From Flavitalea plasmicola (GTDB lineage Bacteria > Bacteroidota > Bacteroidia > Chitinophagales > Chitinophagaceae): a DNA stretch of 64,000 nt. This document shows, piece by piece, positions 46,638 through 55,468 of this stretch (the stretch's first letter is position 1; every line of letters begins with the position of its first letter). The notes beneath the pieces were generated by a model, which saw only the letters and a program-made list of their open reading frames with translations, was not told the origin of the DNA and made no database searches. The stretch spans positions 310,001-374,000 of the forward strand of contig NZ_JAUOTO010000004.1 in NCBI RefSeq assembly GCF_030546645.1. Reading direction: 5' to 3'. Made by a program: the position numbers and the translations under genes.

Positions 46638-47547
46638 TCATTCTCAAAGGCCAGCTCAGCATATTGTACCGATGGAAGTAATAGGGCTGGTTATGACTTC
46701 CAAAATTCTCATAAAAATGGGCGATGCCGGGAATTTCGGAACCTTCGAAGTCCAGCGTTAGATCCTGTCCTGCAAATTCATGGATGAGCCTGTCCAGCAG
46801 GAAATGATTGGCTCCTTCCTGGCGCCCGCCGGGCAAGGTGGTTGATTGGAGGAGGTATAATCTATTTTTATCCCGGGGTAAAAGCGCCGTTGCCAGCAGC
46901 TGCCTTTGTGCATTCATTATGCCTCTCATCAGGAGCTGCCCTTTTTCCTGTAGGTGCTGACATAAGTATTGAAATTGCGTGTAAGTCGCTTCCTTTATGT
47001 GCGGGAGGCGAAGGCTGTACTGTTGTTTGAAAAGGGATAGGGTGTCGACGAGGTGGAGATCTTTGTTGTATTGAAAGGAGTGGCGGCGCGCTTTTTTCAA
47101 GTTGTTCACCAGGTCAGTCCTGTAGTTGGCGGCGAGCTTTTCATAGGAAGCGCCGAGGTCAAGGACGAAGTTGGTAAAGGGGGGCAGGTTGGGGTGTACG
47201 TTCCTGTAGTTGAGGAAGATCTCGGCAAAGCGGAAGCGCTGGTGCATTGCGTCCAGGAAAGCGTCGATAAGGGCGGGTGAGACGGGGTTTGGCGAAAAGA
47301 TACCTAACTGCTGGGTAAAGGCGGGTTGGTAGAGATAGCGGATGCCCCATTTCTTTCTCCACGGCAGGGGCATGACGGCTTCATAGTCACCGATCACCAG
47401 GGCGTCCCATTGTCCGTCCGCCATATGGTCCAGGTACCAGGACCTGCCATAGATAAGCCCCATGGGAGAGCGTTCGATACAGGCATCCCATTTATCTGCA
47501 GATAACTGTTGCCGGGAGCAGTAATCGATATGATAAAGAGGAGGCAT
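46630..47547 (-). CDS. FemAB/GNAT-like acyltransferase
   Basis: 305 aa, cytosolic. The architecture suggests a double GNAT fold as in FemAB and BioF2-like proteins: ALVIGDYEAVMPLPWRKKWGIRYLYQPAFTQQLGIF in the first half, NNLKKARRHSFQYN in the middle, and a second acyl-transfer-like half with ATALLPRDKNRLYLLQST and LTLDFEGSEIPGIAHFYENFGS. The last motif is typical of this superfamily, several members of which move aminoacyl groups from tRNA to cell-wall or exopolysaccharide precursors. Substrate unknown. One bp after the upstream M1 peptidase gene, last gene of a tight operon. Confidence 0.7.
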   Translation of the reverse strand: MPPLYHIDYCSRQQLSADKWDACIERSPMGLIYGRSWYLDHMADGQWDALVIGDYEAVMPLPWRKKWGIRYLYQPAFTQQLGIFSPNPVSPALIDAFLDAMHQRFRFAEIFLNYRNVHPNLPPFTNFVLDLGASYEKLAANYRTDLVNNLKKARRHSFQYNKDLHLVDTLSLFKQQYSLRLPHIKEATYTQFQYLCQHLQEKGQLLMRGIMNAQRQLLATALLPRDKNRLYLLQSTTLPGGRQEGANHFLLDRLIHEFAGQDLTLDFEGSEIPGIAHFYENFGSHNQPYYFHRYNMLSWPLRMIK

Positions 47548-47548
47548 A

Positions 47549-50305
47549 TCAGAGGGGTAGATTATGTACTATTTTCCGGGGATCAATGTTTTGGAGGTCG
47601 ATGCTGAAAGATAATCTTTTAAAGAAAGTATTCTGATCGGGAAGGGTCCGGAGCTGATCGCGGAAGTCGCTGCTGTAGAAAACGGGTGCGAAGAAGTTGA
47701 CGACATTGTGGAAGAGAGAGAGCTGTAAGCCGCCTGCGTAGAGGAAACGGCTCGTTAGCGCGTTAGGCTTCCAGGCTTCGGAATAAGTGCCCACATCGAA
47801 GAAGAGCTTTAAGGGCAGCCATTTTGGAACAATGCCAGCGGGCAGGGTGGTGGTAAGGTTGAGGGAGCTCACCCAGTTGTCTGACCGGCCTTCCAGCCAG
47901 GGAAAGCTGGGGACGCGTATTTTCAGGTTGCCATCCCGTTGCATGATCTGCTGACTGGCGAAGCCGGTGTATTCGTTGCGACCCAAGAAATAGTTGCTAT
48001 AGGTGTAGTCCTCGTTGCCGCCCACGGCTGTCAGCTTCGGTTGATAGAGTGTGACGCCGGAGCTATTGTCCCTGCCGCCGAGGTAGCCGAATTTAGCGGC
48101 AAACAGGCGCAGGTCCATGCCGCCTCCTGCGGCATAGTTGAAGAAGTATTTACCTGTGAAATTGATCCTGTAGAACCGGGCGCCCTGCTGCAATTGCAGG
48201 TGAGCCTGCCAGGGATATAATACGCGCTGATCTTCTGCGTGGAAGCTCAGCTGGTCGAGGTAGCGAAAATCATATTTCCCAATGCGGTCTGCATAGGCGA
48301 GAGAGTCCGTGCTTTTGACGACATAGCGGTCGGGGCCTCTTTCCCCGATGAGGAAAGTCTTCCATTCGATGTAACGTTTTTGGGTGCTGCGGAGATCTTC
48401 GCTGCCAAGATTGATGCGGATGGAAGGTGTTAGCTTATAATAGCCTCCGAAGAGCTTATGTCCATTGCTGTCGACGGCGGACAGGGAAGAGAAACGTTCT
48501 CCCCACAGGGCGAGCGTAAGCTTTTTAAATGTCTGGCCAGGGTACCAGGAATAGCTGATGCCTGCGATGCCCGTCATCTGCCGGCTGTGCGTGGCGTAGA
48601 GGGGGGCTGCCAGGAACTGAAAGCGATCGAAGGGGAGGTTGTAATTATGGACCACTATTCCGGCCATGAGCCCATCATATTTATTAATGGCGACGGCCGG
48701 GACCAGGTTGATATAGTCGATCTTATCGGTGTTGCGGTAATTGAAGAGAAAGGCGGGCCGGATCTGCCGGTGCTGTGGCATAGGTTGCAGGGGGCCTTTC
48801 GTGTCCAGGAGGTCGAAGAGGGTGGTGAGGTCTTTTTTGCTGGCGAGGGTGACAATTTTGTGAAAGTCTTCCGGATAAGGGTGTTTAAACTGCCATTGAT
48901 GATAATACATGCGCATGCAGCTGTCCATAAGGGAGCGACCCAGGCTATCTTCCAGCAGCTGCATCCAGGCGGCAGCTTTGGAATAGGCTACCAGCTGATA
49001 GTTGGCTACGGTAAAATCTTCAGCCGTGGTGGAAATGGGCTGATCTTTTTTTTCTCCGGCCAGGGTATTGAGGATGAGCTTGTCCTGGTCCTCCGGCATT
49101 TTTTTGAGCAGCCAGTCATTGTTGGCCTTTCCGCGTTTCCGCGGGGCCGGGGTACCGGGATGCCAATAGGGATATTTTATCGCCGCATACCGATTGTCGT
49201 AATAAGTATTGATGCCTTCATCCATCCAGGGATAGCGTCTTTCATTGGTGCCGAGCGCGCCGTAGAACCAGTTATGGCCTATTTCGTGTTCGATCATCAG
49301 ATCCAGCTCCAGGGTTGAGGGTTGATCGGTGATGCTGGTGATGGCGGGATATTCCATTCCTCCCGGAGAGGCCGGCGATCTTATCTGGGCCACGCTGACC
49401 GTGTTGTAGGGATATTCACCGATGGCGGCGGAACGGAATCGGATGGCGTCTTTTATATATTTCGTTGCGTTGGGCCAAAAGGACTTTGCCGCGGGTTTGT
49501 AATAGGCGTAGACATCTATCGTACGCCCCGAGGGGAGCGCCAATGTATCATGATCTACTTTGTATTTTTTGTCGGCGAACCAGGCGAAGTCGTGAATATC
49601 CTTTTGAAGGTAGCGAAGGGTTTTATTCGGGGAGGCCGTGTCAATGCGTTGTAAATCCCCTGTAGCGGCGACGACGTAGCTTTTCGGCACGGTGATCCGT
49701 ACGTCATAATCTCCGAATTCGCTGTAGAATTCCCCCTGATCGAGGTAGGGCATGGGATGCCAGCCTTTGCAGTCATATACGGAAGGTTTGGGATACCATT
49801 GGGTTACCTGGTAGGTGTTGCCCACGTGTCCGCCCCTGGAAAAGTTGAAAGGGAGCTGTTCATGGAAGGGGGTAGTGATCAAGGCCGTTTGGCCGGGCGG
49901 GAGAGGGTGAGGGAGGATGACCTTTATGACATCGATATACTGCGGGTGGTCTTCCATGCGGGCCGCTTCGCCATCCACGCGGAAATCCAGCCTGTTGATG
50001 TATCCTTTTTTGTCTTTATCGGAAAAGTAGAAGTCTGTACGGCCATTGGCGAGCAGCTGTTCGCTGAACGCCGTTCTGTCGTTCTTATAGGCATTGGCCC
50101 AGCAATGGACCCAGATCCAGGCCAGGGTATCAGGGGAGTGGTTGGTGTATTGTATTTTGACAAATCCGTCAAGGGTATGTTCCACGTCATTGAGGCTGAC
50201 GTCGATGGTATAATTGACCTGCTGCTGCCACTCTTGAGCTGCAAGCTGCAAGCTACAAGCCGCAAGCAGGAGTGATAAGATATTTTTAAGTTTTGGTGCT
50301 TTCAT
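47549..50305 (-). CDS. M1-family metallopeptidase with beta-rich C-terminal half
   Basis: 918 aa. N-terminal signal with lipobox-like LLLAAC, or signal peptidase I cleavage after SLQLAA; this stretch is encoded by heptad-repeat copy 5. The M1 part (about 25-500) has the aminopeptidase N-type beta domain, zinc site HEIGHNW (about 339) with the second Glu in WMDEGINTYYDN, and SPGGMEYPAI as the family GxMEN equivalent. After about residue 500 the protein becomes strand-rich and aromatic (GGGMDLRLFAAKFGYLGG, FLYAGGLQLSLFHNVVNFFAPVFYSS), ending RKIVHNLPL; this resembles an outer-membrane barrel or surface domain. The neighbouring paralogue lacks it. Substrate unknown. Confidence 0.88.
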   Translation of the reverse strand: MKAPKLKNILSLLLAACSLQLAAQEWQQQVNYTIDVSLNDVEHTLDGFVKIQYTNHSPDTLAWIWVHCWANAYKNDRTAFSEQLLANGRTDFYFSDKDKKGYINRLDFRVDGEAARMEDHPQYIDVIKVILPHPLPPGQTALITTPFHEQLPFNFSRGGHVGNTYQVTQWYPKPSVYDCKGWHPMPYLDQGEFYSEFGDYDVRITVPKSYVVAATGDLQRIDTASPNKTLRYLQKDIHDFAWFADKKYKVDHDTLALPSGRTIDVYAYYKPAAKSFWPNATKYIKDAIRFRSAAIGEYPYNTVSVAQIRSPASPGGMEYPAITSITDQPSTLELDLMIEHEIGHNWFYGALGTNERRYPWMDEGINTYYDNRYAAIKYPYWHPGTPAPRKRGKANNDWLLKKMPEDQDKLILNTLAGEKKDQPISTTAEDFTVANYQLVAYSKAAAWMQLLEDSLGRSLMDSCMRMYYHQWQFKHPYPEDFHKIVTLASKKDLTTLFDLLDTKGPLQPMPQHRQIRPAFLFNYRNTDKIDYINLVPAVAINKYDGLMAGIVVHNYNLPFDRFQFLAAPLYATHSRQMTGIAGISYSWYPGQTFKKLTLALWGERFSSLSAVDSNGHKLFGGYYKLTPSIRINLGSEDLRSTQKRYIEWKTFLIGERGPDRYVVKSTDSLAYADRIGKYDFRYLDQLSFHAEDQRVLYPWQAHLQLQQGARFYRINFTGKYFFNYAAGGGMDLRLFAAKFGYLGGRDNSSGVTLYQPKLTAVGGNEDYTYSNYFLGRNEYTGFASQQIMQRDGNLKIRVPSFPWLEGRSDNWVSSLNLTTTLPAGIVPKWLPLKLFFDVGTYSEAWKPNALTSRFLYAGGLQLSLFHNVVNFFAPVFYSSDFRDQLRTLPDQNTFFKRLSFSIDLQNIDPRKIVHNLPL
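50236..50266. repeat. AGCTNCA heptad repeat, copy 5 (inside coding sequence)
   Basis: Units AGCTGCA, AGCTGCA, AGCTACA, AGCCGCA, then AGC. Read on the minus strand they encode LAACSLQLAA in the signal peptide of the peptidase. Confidence 0.85.
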
Positions 50306-50307
50306 TG

Positions 50308-51939
50308 TTAAAATGAGCCGGTGTTATGCAGCATGTTGAATGCGTGGTCCAGGTTGCTGCCGGTGGATTGTTCCAGGCTGGCCTGCAGGTCTTCGGGGTA
50401 AGGGTGCCTGAATTTCCAGGCGGAGAAATAAGCCTGCATGCCTTTTTCCAGCTTTGCTTTCCCGATGTCCGTCTCTAACAGGTGCATCCAGACGGCTGTT
50501 TTTGCATATACAACCAGGCCGTATTCGAATTCGGAAGGGAAGGCTGCCGCCGGGGTTTCGACGGGTTCGGTGGTCTTCAGCTGATTGATGACATTATAGA
50601 CTGCCGACAGGAAGTCGTCGGTCGGCAATTTTTTGATCCTGTCGGGTATGATGTTACCGAGTATGCCATTGTACTTGTATTTTTCCGCCTCATAAAGGAA
50701 CTCATAATAAGTATTGATGCCTTCGTCCATCCAGGGGTGTTCCCGTTCGTTGCTGCCCAGCATGCCATAGAACCAGTTGTGCCCCACTTCATGGGCAATG
50801 ACGCCGTCCAGCTCTTCTTTTCCGGCTTTGGGGCTTGTGATGAGCGTGATCATCGGGTATTCCATTCCTCCGGAGGAGGTGTTACCGGGGCCTTCCACCG
50901 CACTGACCATTGGATAGGCGTATTCTCCGATCCATTTTGAATAATGCAGGACAGCGTCCTTGATAAAGGAAATGCTATTCATCCATTGTTTGTTGCCGCC
51001 CGGACGGTACCAGGAGAATACGTCAATGATCTTACCGGATGCAAGCTGCAGGGTATCGTATTGTATGATGAAGTTCTGATCGGCGAACCAGGCGAAATCG
51101 TGTACGTTGTCTGCGTGGTAGTCCAGTGTTTTCGAGATAGTGGCGGGCGGGGAGTAGCGGATGGGGGCGAAGGGGTTGTTGTGATTGGCCGAGCCTGTTT
51201 GTTTGTAGGCTTTCGATTCGGCTAGTGTGAGCAGCTGGCCTGTGGCGCCGACGACATAGGAAGAGGGCAGGGTGATGTGGACGTCGAAGCTGCCGAATTC
51301 GCTGTAGAATTCGCCCTGGTCGAGGTAAGGCATGGCATGCCAGCCTTTGTTGTCGTATACGGCCGGCTTGGGGAACCATTGGGTGATCATATAGCTTTTG
51401 CCGTCATGTCCCAGCCGGGAGAAATAGGAGGGGATCTTTACGAAGAAGGGGGTGGCGATGGTGATCTCTTTACCCGGGGCGAGGGCTGCGGGCAGGGTGA
51501 GCTTCAGGATATCGGCGTTTTGCACGTCTGCTTCGGCGGGTGCATTTTTTCCGTCGACGGTGAATGCCAGCTGATCGATGTAACCATTGTCTCTGATCTT
51601 TTTCAGCTTAGTCTTTCGTTCCTCGATCTGGGACAGCTGTCTGTAGAGGGCTGTCGTATTATCCTTATAGGCATTTGGCCAACAGTGAACGTAAATAAAG
51701 CGGAGGGTATCGGGGGAATGGTTGCTATATACCATGGTCTCGAACCCTTTGAGGGAATGGGCGGCGTCGTCGAGCGTAACTTTTATGTCGTAGTGGACTT
51801 CCTGTTGCCAGTATTTCTCAGCTGCGAGCTGTGAGCTGCGAGCTATAAGCGGAGATTTGTGAGCTGCAAGCTGCAAGCTACAAGCTGCAAGCAGGATGGA
51901 GAAGGTGAGGATGAGTAGATTTTTTTTCATTTTTGTCAT
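50308..51939 (-). CDS. M1-family metallopeptidase
   Basis: 543 aa from ATG 51939, overlapping the upstream stop (ATGA); ATG 51930 (MKKNLLILTFSILLAACSLQ) is an alternative start. Signal peptide with lipobox LAAC; the residues around it and the following 30 (SLQLAAHKSPLIARSSQLAAE) derive from heptad-repeat copy 6. Zinc-binding HEVGHNW at about 383 and WMDEGINTYYEF supply the three ligands. SSGGMEYPMI is the substrate-binding GxMEN equivalent. It ends soon after the helical part (FNMLHNTGSF), with no additional domain. Paralogue of the next gene, 2 bp downstream. Likely exported and acting on peptides at the envelope. Confidence 0.9.
   Translation of the reverse strand: MTKMKKNLLILTFSILLAACSLQLAAHKSPLIARSSQLAAEKYWQQEVHYDIKVTLDDAAHSLKGFETMVYSNHSPDTLRFIYVHCWPNAYKDNTTALYRQLSQIEERKTKLKKIRDNGYIDQLAFTVDGKNAPAEADVQNADILKLTLPAALAPGKEITIATPFFVKIPSYFSRLGHDGKSYMITQWFPKPAVYDNKGWHAMPYLDQGEFYSEFGSFDVHITLPSSYVVGATGQLLTLAESKAYKQTGSANHNNPFAPIRYSPPATISKTLDYHADNVHDFAWFADQNFIIQYDTLQLASGKIIDVFSWYRPGGNKQWMNSISFIKDAVLHYSKWIGEYAYPMVSAVEGPGNTSSGGMEYPMITLITSPKAGKEELDGVIAHEVGHNWFYGMLGSNEREHPWMDEGINTYYEFLYEAEKYKYNGILGNIIPDRIKKLPTDDFLSAVYNVINQLKTTEPVETPAAAFPSEFEYGLVVYAKTAVWMHLLETDIGKAKLEKGMQAYFSAWKFRHPYPEDLQASLEQSTGSNLDHAFNMLHNTGSF
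51820..51893. repeat. AGCTNCA heptad repeat, copy 6 (inside coding sequence, two tracts)
   Basis: Tract one AGCTGCG, AGCTGTG, AGCTGCG, AGCTATA, AGC (51820-51850). Tract two AGCTGCA, AGCTGCA, AGCTACA, AGCTGCA, AGC (to 51893). Same orientation, 14 nt apart. They encode part of the signal peptide and the start of the mature peptidase. Confidence 0.85.
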
Positions 51940-53360
51940 TTGCCTTTTCCCTTGAAGATGATGTGCAATGTATAGAGCATGATCTTCAGGTCCAGGGCCA
52001 GGGAAATATTTTCAATATACATCAGGTCGTATTTCATGCGTATGATCATTTCGTCGACGTTCTCGGCGTAGCCGAACTGGATCATGCCCCAGGAAGTGAT
52101 CCCGGGCTTGACTTTCAGGAGATAACGGAAATAAGGGGTGTGGTGGTACAATTGGTCAATGTAATATTGTCTTTCAGGGCGGGGGCCTACCAGGCTCATT
52201 TCGCCTTTCAGGACATTCCAGAGCTGGGGCAACTCATCGATCCTCCATTTGCGCATGGTCTTACCCCAGTTAGTGATGCGGGGGTCGTTGTGGGAGGACA
52301 GGGCGGGGCCATCTTTTTCCGCGTCGATGTACATGGAGCGGAATTTGTAGATCATGAATTTTTTGCCTTTATAGCCTATTCTTTCCTGCAGATAGAATAT
52401 GGGGCCAGGGGAAGATAGCTTGACCCGGATGATCGTGTACAGGATCAATGGTGAAAAAAAGAGCAGGCCCAGGACAGATGTCAGCATGTCGATGCCTCTC
52501 TTTATATTTTGCTGCCATTCAGGTATGAGGCCTGTGTGGATGTCGGAGAGGACGGCGCCCAGTACATTGCTGGTGCGTACGGAGCCGGAAAGGATGTCGA
52601 GGGTGCTGGGGATGATCTTGATCTCAACGTCTTTATCGCTGAGTCGTTCGATGATCTTTTCCACTTCTGCCTTTTCGGATCGTTCCAGCGCCACTACTAC
52701 CAGGTCTATCTGGTGCTGATCGATGGTGGCCTCGATGTCGGCGGAACCTCCCAGTTGGGGAAGGTATTTTGCAATGCCATTGTTGTTCTGGTCATTAGTG
52801 ACATAGCCGGCGTAACGATAGCCGGAGGATTGAAGGCCTTCGAACGAGTCCTTATAAATGCGGGTGGCTACGGCATTGCTGCCCACGAGGAGGGTATTGA
52901 AGATCACCTGTCCATTGCGTATCTGTTTGCGAACCTGGCTCAGGATAATGAACCTGCCTGCGAATGTCAGCAGGAAGTGGGCCAGCAGGAAGATAAAATA
53001 AGTTTTATAGAAGTAGTGATAGTCTTTTTCCGGGTCGTTGATGACGATGGAAAAGAAGACGACCGTGCAGCCGATGATACTATAGGTGAACGTATAGGTG
53101 AGCTCTGTCAGCCTGGATTTTTTATAAAGAGAAGCGTAGGAGCCTACCAGGGCGTAGAGCAGGATCCAACCCAGGGGGATGGTGATAGTGCCCAGCCAAA
53201 ACCTGTTTGTCAGCAGTAATTTACCGTTGAGGTATATGGGTTCGGACAGGAAGATGCGCCGGCTGAAATGAAACAGGATAGAAGCGAACAGGGCGGCAAC
53301 GTAGTCGCTCAGGATATACCAGAGGATAGGGATCGTATGTGGTTTTTTGTGAGCCGGCAT
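51936..53360 (-). CDS. Polyprenyl-phosphate sugar-1-phosphate transferase (exopolysaccharide initiation)
   Basis: 474 aa of the WcaJ/WbaP type. The N-terminal third has about four or five membrane helices, followed by a nucleotide-binding-like domain (NTLLVGSNAVATRIYKDSFEG). The C-terminal catalytic bacterial sugar transferase domain (about 275-474) contains KRGIDMLTSVLGLLFFSPL, the KFRSM motif and WRIDELPQLWNVLKGEMSLVGPRPE. It loads the first sugar phosphate onto undecaprenyl phosphate at the inner membrane. Lies 7 bp after the oxidoreductase gene and overlaps the peptidase gene. No further glycosyltransferases are present in the window. Confidence 0.92.
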   Translation of the reverse strand: MPAHKKPHTIPILWYILSDYVAALFASILFHFSRRIFLSEPIYLNGKLLLTNRFWLGTITIPLGWILLYALVGSYASLYKKSRLTELTYTFTYSIIGCTVVFFSIVINDPEKDYHYFYKTYFIFLLAHFLLTFAGRFIILSQVRKQIRNGQVIFNTLLVGSNAVATRIYKDSFEGLQSSGYRYAGYVTNDQNNNGIAKYLPQLGGSADIEATIDQHQIDLVVVALERSEKAEVEKIIERLSDKDVEIKIIPSTLDILSGSVRTSNVLGAVLSDIHTGLIPEWQQNIKRGIDMLTSVLGLLFFSPLILYTIIRVKLSSPGPIFYLQERIGYKGKKFMIYKFRSMYIDAEKDGPALSSHNDPRITNWGKTMRKWRIDELPQLWNVLKGEMSLVGPRPERQYYIDQLYHHTPYFRYLLKVKPGITSWGMIQFGYAENVDEMIIRMKYDLMYIENISLALDLKIMLYTLHIIFKGKGK

Positions 53361-53367
53361 GCCGGGA

Positions 53368-54345
53368 TCAGGTATTGATGGTGTTGTGTTTTATCTTACG
53401 CAGGATCTGGTGGGCGATGTCCATGGCCCGGAATCCGTCCACTTCGGAGACACGGGTAGGGGTATTCTGGAGGATGGCCTCGCAGAATTTTTCCAGCTCC
53501 ATACGGATGGCGTTGACTTCAGGTACGGGAGGATTGGAGAGTGCGATGGTCTTTTTTCCCCCGCCTGGCGTTTCTATATCGAATGAGAATACATCCACGT
53601 CCTGTGGGGTCTTCAATTTAATGATCTCAGTTTTTTTATTCAGGAAGTCGATGCCGATGTAAGCGTCTTTCTGGAAGAGGCGCATCTTCCTCATTTTTTT
53701 CATGGAGATCCGGCTGGACGTGAGGTTGGCAACGCAGCCGTTGTTGAATTCAATGCGGACGCTGGCGATGTCCGGTGTTTCCGTCATGACGGCCACTCCG
53801 CTGGCGGAGATATTTTTCACTTCGCTCCTGACAAGACTGAGGATGATGTCGATGTCATGGATCATCAGGTCCAGGATCACGCTGACCTCGGTACCGCGTG
53901 GATTGAACTGGGCCAGGCGATGGACTTCAATGAACATGGGGCTCAGCTGCATGGATTGTAGGGCGAGATATGCCGGATTGAAGCGTTCGACGTGGCCTAC
54001 CTGTAATTTGACATTCGACTCTTTTACCAGTTGGACCAGCTCGCGGGCTTCTTCCATCGTATTGGCGAGCGGCTTTTCCACGAATACATGTCGTCCTTTA
54101 CGGATGGCTTTTTCGCATAAGGAGAAATGAAAGGGGGTGGGAGCGATGATGTCTACGAGGTCGCAGGCTTCCATCAGCCGCTCGGCATCCAGGAAACGGG
54201 GCAATTGGTATTTTTCGGCGACTTCCCGGGCGATGTCATCATTGGGATCATAGAATCCCACCAATTCGGCGGATTTTATTTCTTTCCAGTTATTAAGATG
54301 AAATTTCCCCAGATGGCCCACTCCGAAAACACCTACTTTAAGCAT
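53368..54345 (-). CDS. Gfo/Idh/MocA-family oxidoreductase
   Basis: 325 aa. N-terminal Rossmann fold with VGVFGVGHLGKFHLNNW (NAD(P) loop), family motif HVFVEKPLANTMEEA (catalytic-site Lys in EKP, about 94-96), and a C-terminal alpha/beta domain with DLMIHDIDIILSLV carrying the conserved His/Asp. Such enzymes oxidise or reduce sugars, often nucleotide sugars; next to a sugar-phosphate transferase a role in making an exopolysaccharide sugar is likely, but the substrate is not readable. 41 bp after the transglutaminase-like gene. Confidence 0.9.
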   Translation of the reverse strand: MLKVGVFGVGHLGKFHLNNWKEIKSAELVGFYDPNDDIAREVAEKYQLPRFLDAERLMEACDLVDIIAPTPFHFSLCEKAIRKGRHVFVEKPLANTMEEARELVQLVKESNVKLQVGHVERFNPAYLALQSMQLSPMFIEVHRLAQFNPRGTEVSVILDLMIHDIDIILSLVRSEVKNISASGVAVMTETPDIASVRIEFNNGCVANLTSSRISMKKMRKMRLFQKDAYIGIDFLNKKTEIIKLKTPQDVDVFSFDIETPGGGKKTIALSNPPVPEVNAIRMELEKFCEAILQNTPTRVSEVDGFRAMDIAHQILRKIKHNTINT

Positions 54346-54386
54346 TTATTATTTTTTTTGGGTGCTCAAAGATAGGTATTTGCCAA

Positions 54387-55286
54387 CTACCGGGTGAATT
54401 CTGTCCTTTGGCGTGTAAAGGGTCTCATATACTTGATGAGATTTCCGAAGGTGATTGGAATATCGGGGTTGGGGAAGACCTTGGTTTGTATGAGTCTCCT
54501 GAAGGTGTACAGGAATACGGGGATATACAGGAAAAAGGTGACAAAGAAATAGATGGAATATATTTTCAGGAACCATGTACGGACGGAAATGGTGTCAGCC
54601 TTTTCTTTGCCGAGGACCCAATTCAGTATTCCTTTAGCGGCCGGCATGAGCACGGGGATCTTTGTCCAATTAGCGTAGCGAACGTCTTCGAAGCGATATT
54701 GCATGTCATAGTTGGCAGGTACCTGGCGGGAGTAATAGTTCCAATCCTTACGCACGTCCGCGAAACTGGCGAGGCGGCCGGCTGGTGTTACCCAATATGC
54801 ATTGAAGGTAGGGTCGAGGACGACCCAGCCATGGTCTGTCTTAACTTCGACGATGTTATGTGCGGCCCAGGTGCCGTTTGCTTTCATTTGCGCAATGCGG
54901 ACGGGATAATCATACGTTTTAAGGATCATTGCCATTACCTGGGAGTAGCTACCGCAGGCACCCTGGGTAGTCATCAGGTCGACGGAAGTACCGTGAAAAA
55001 AATCGGCGCTCGGTCCGAGCAGCCTGGAGCCACCGAATATGGGGGCCCTGTTGATCATCAGCTCATGACAGGTGGCCATGGCTTTCACTACGATGGAATC
55101 CTGGGTATCATTTGCGTCCAGCCTGCTGTCGATGTTTCCTTTGATAGATGCAAAAAGTCCTTCCTCGTAGGTGGATTCCATCCTGAAATAAAACATGGAA
55201 GCAATAAGAAAACCGTTCAGAAACATAAGAAAATACAGGTTCCTGAAGAGATTTTTTAAGGGTTGTAACGAAATTTTAGAGATCAT
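54387..55286 (-). CDS. Membrane-anchored transglutaminase-like protein
   Basis: 299 aa. One membrane helix near the N-terminus (about 14-34) and another near 235-260, with the papain-like transglutaminase core between them, probably periplasmic. The catalytic triad is visible as Cys111 (GACGSYSQ), His143 (AAHNIVEV) and Asp158 (VVLDPTF). Bacterial members act as peptidases, deamidases or crosslinkers, often near cell-surface polymer genes. First gene of the tight six-gene operon. About 180 bp of A/T-rich sequence lie upstream, with no promoter I can assign firmly. Confidence 0.82.
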   Translation of the reverse strand: MISKISLQPLKNLFRNLYFLMFLNGFLIASMFYFRMESTYEEGLFASIKGNIDSRLDANDTQDSIVVKAMATCHELMINRAPIFGGSRLLGPSADFFHGTSVDLMTTQGACGSYSQVMAMILKTYDYPVRIAQMKANGTWAAHNIVEVKTDHGWVVLDPTFNAYWVTPAGRLASFADVRKDWNYYSRQVPANYDMQYRFEDVRYANWTKIPVLMPAAKGILNWVLGKEKADTISVRTWFLKIYSIYFFVTFFLYIPVFLYTFRRLIQTKVFPNPDIPITFGNLIKYMRPFTRQRTEFTR

Positions 55287-55468
55287 ATTTCCTTTGAATT
55301 TTGAAAGATCTCCATGAGTGGTTTGGTCTCATAAAAATACGATCAATTATCGAAAAACTGCCCAAAAGGATTCGTATAACGACTATAAGAAGAGGATTAT
55401 TTTAGATGGTTTAATGAAATGAGGAAATTTTAATTCCCTTTTCATTTTATAACTCATTATTAATGAGG

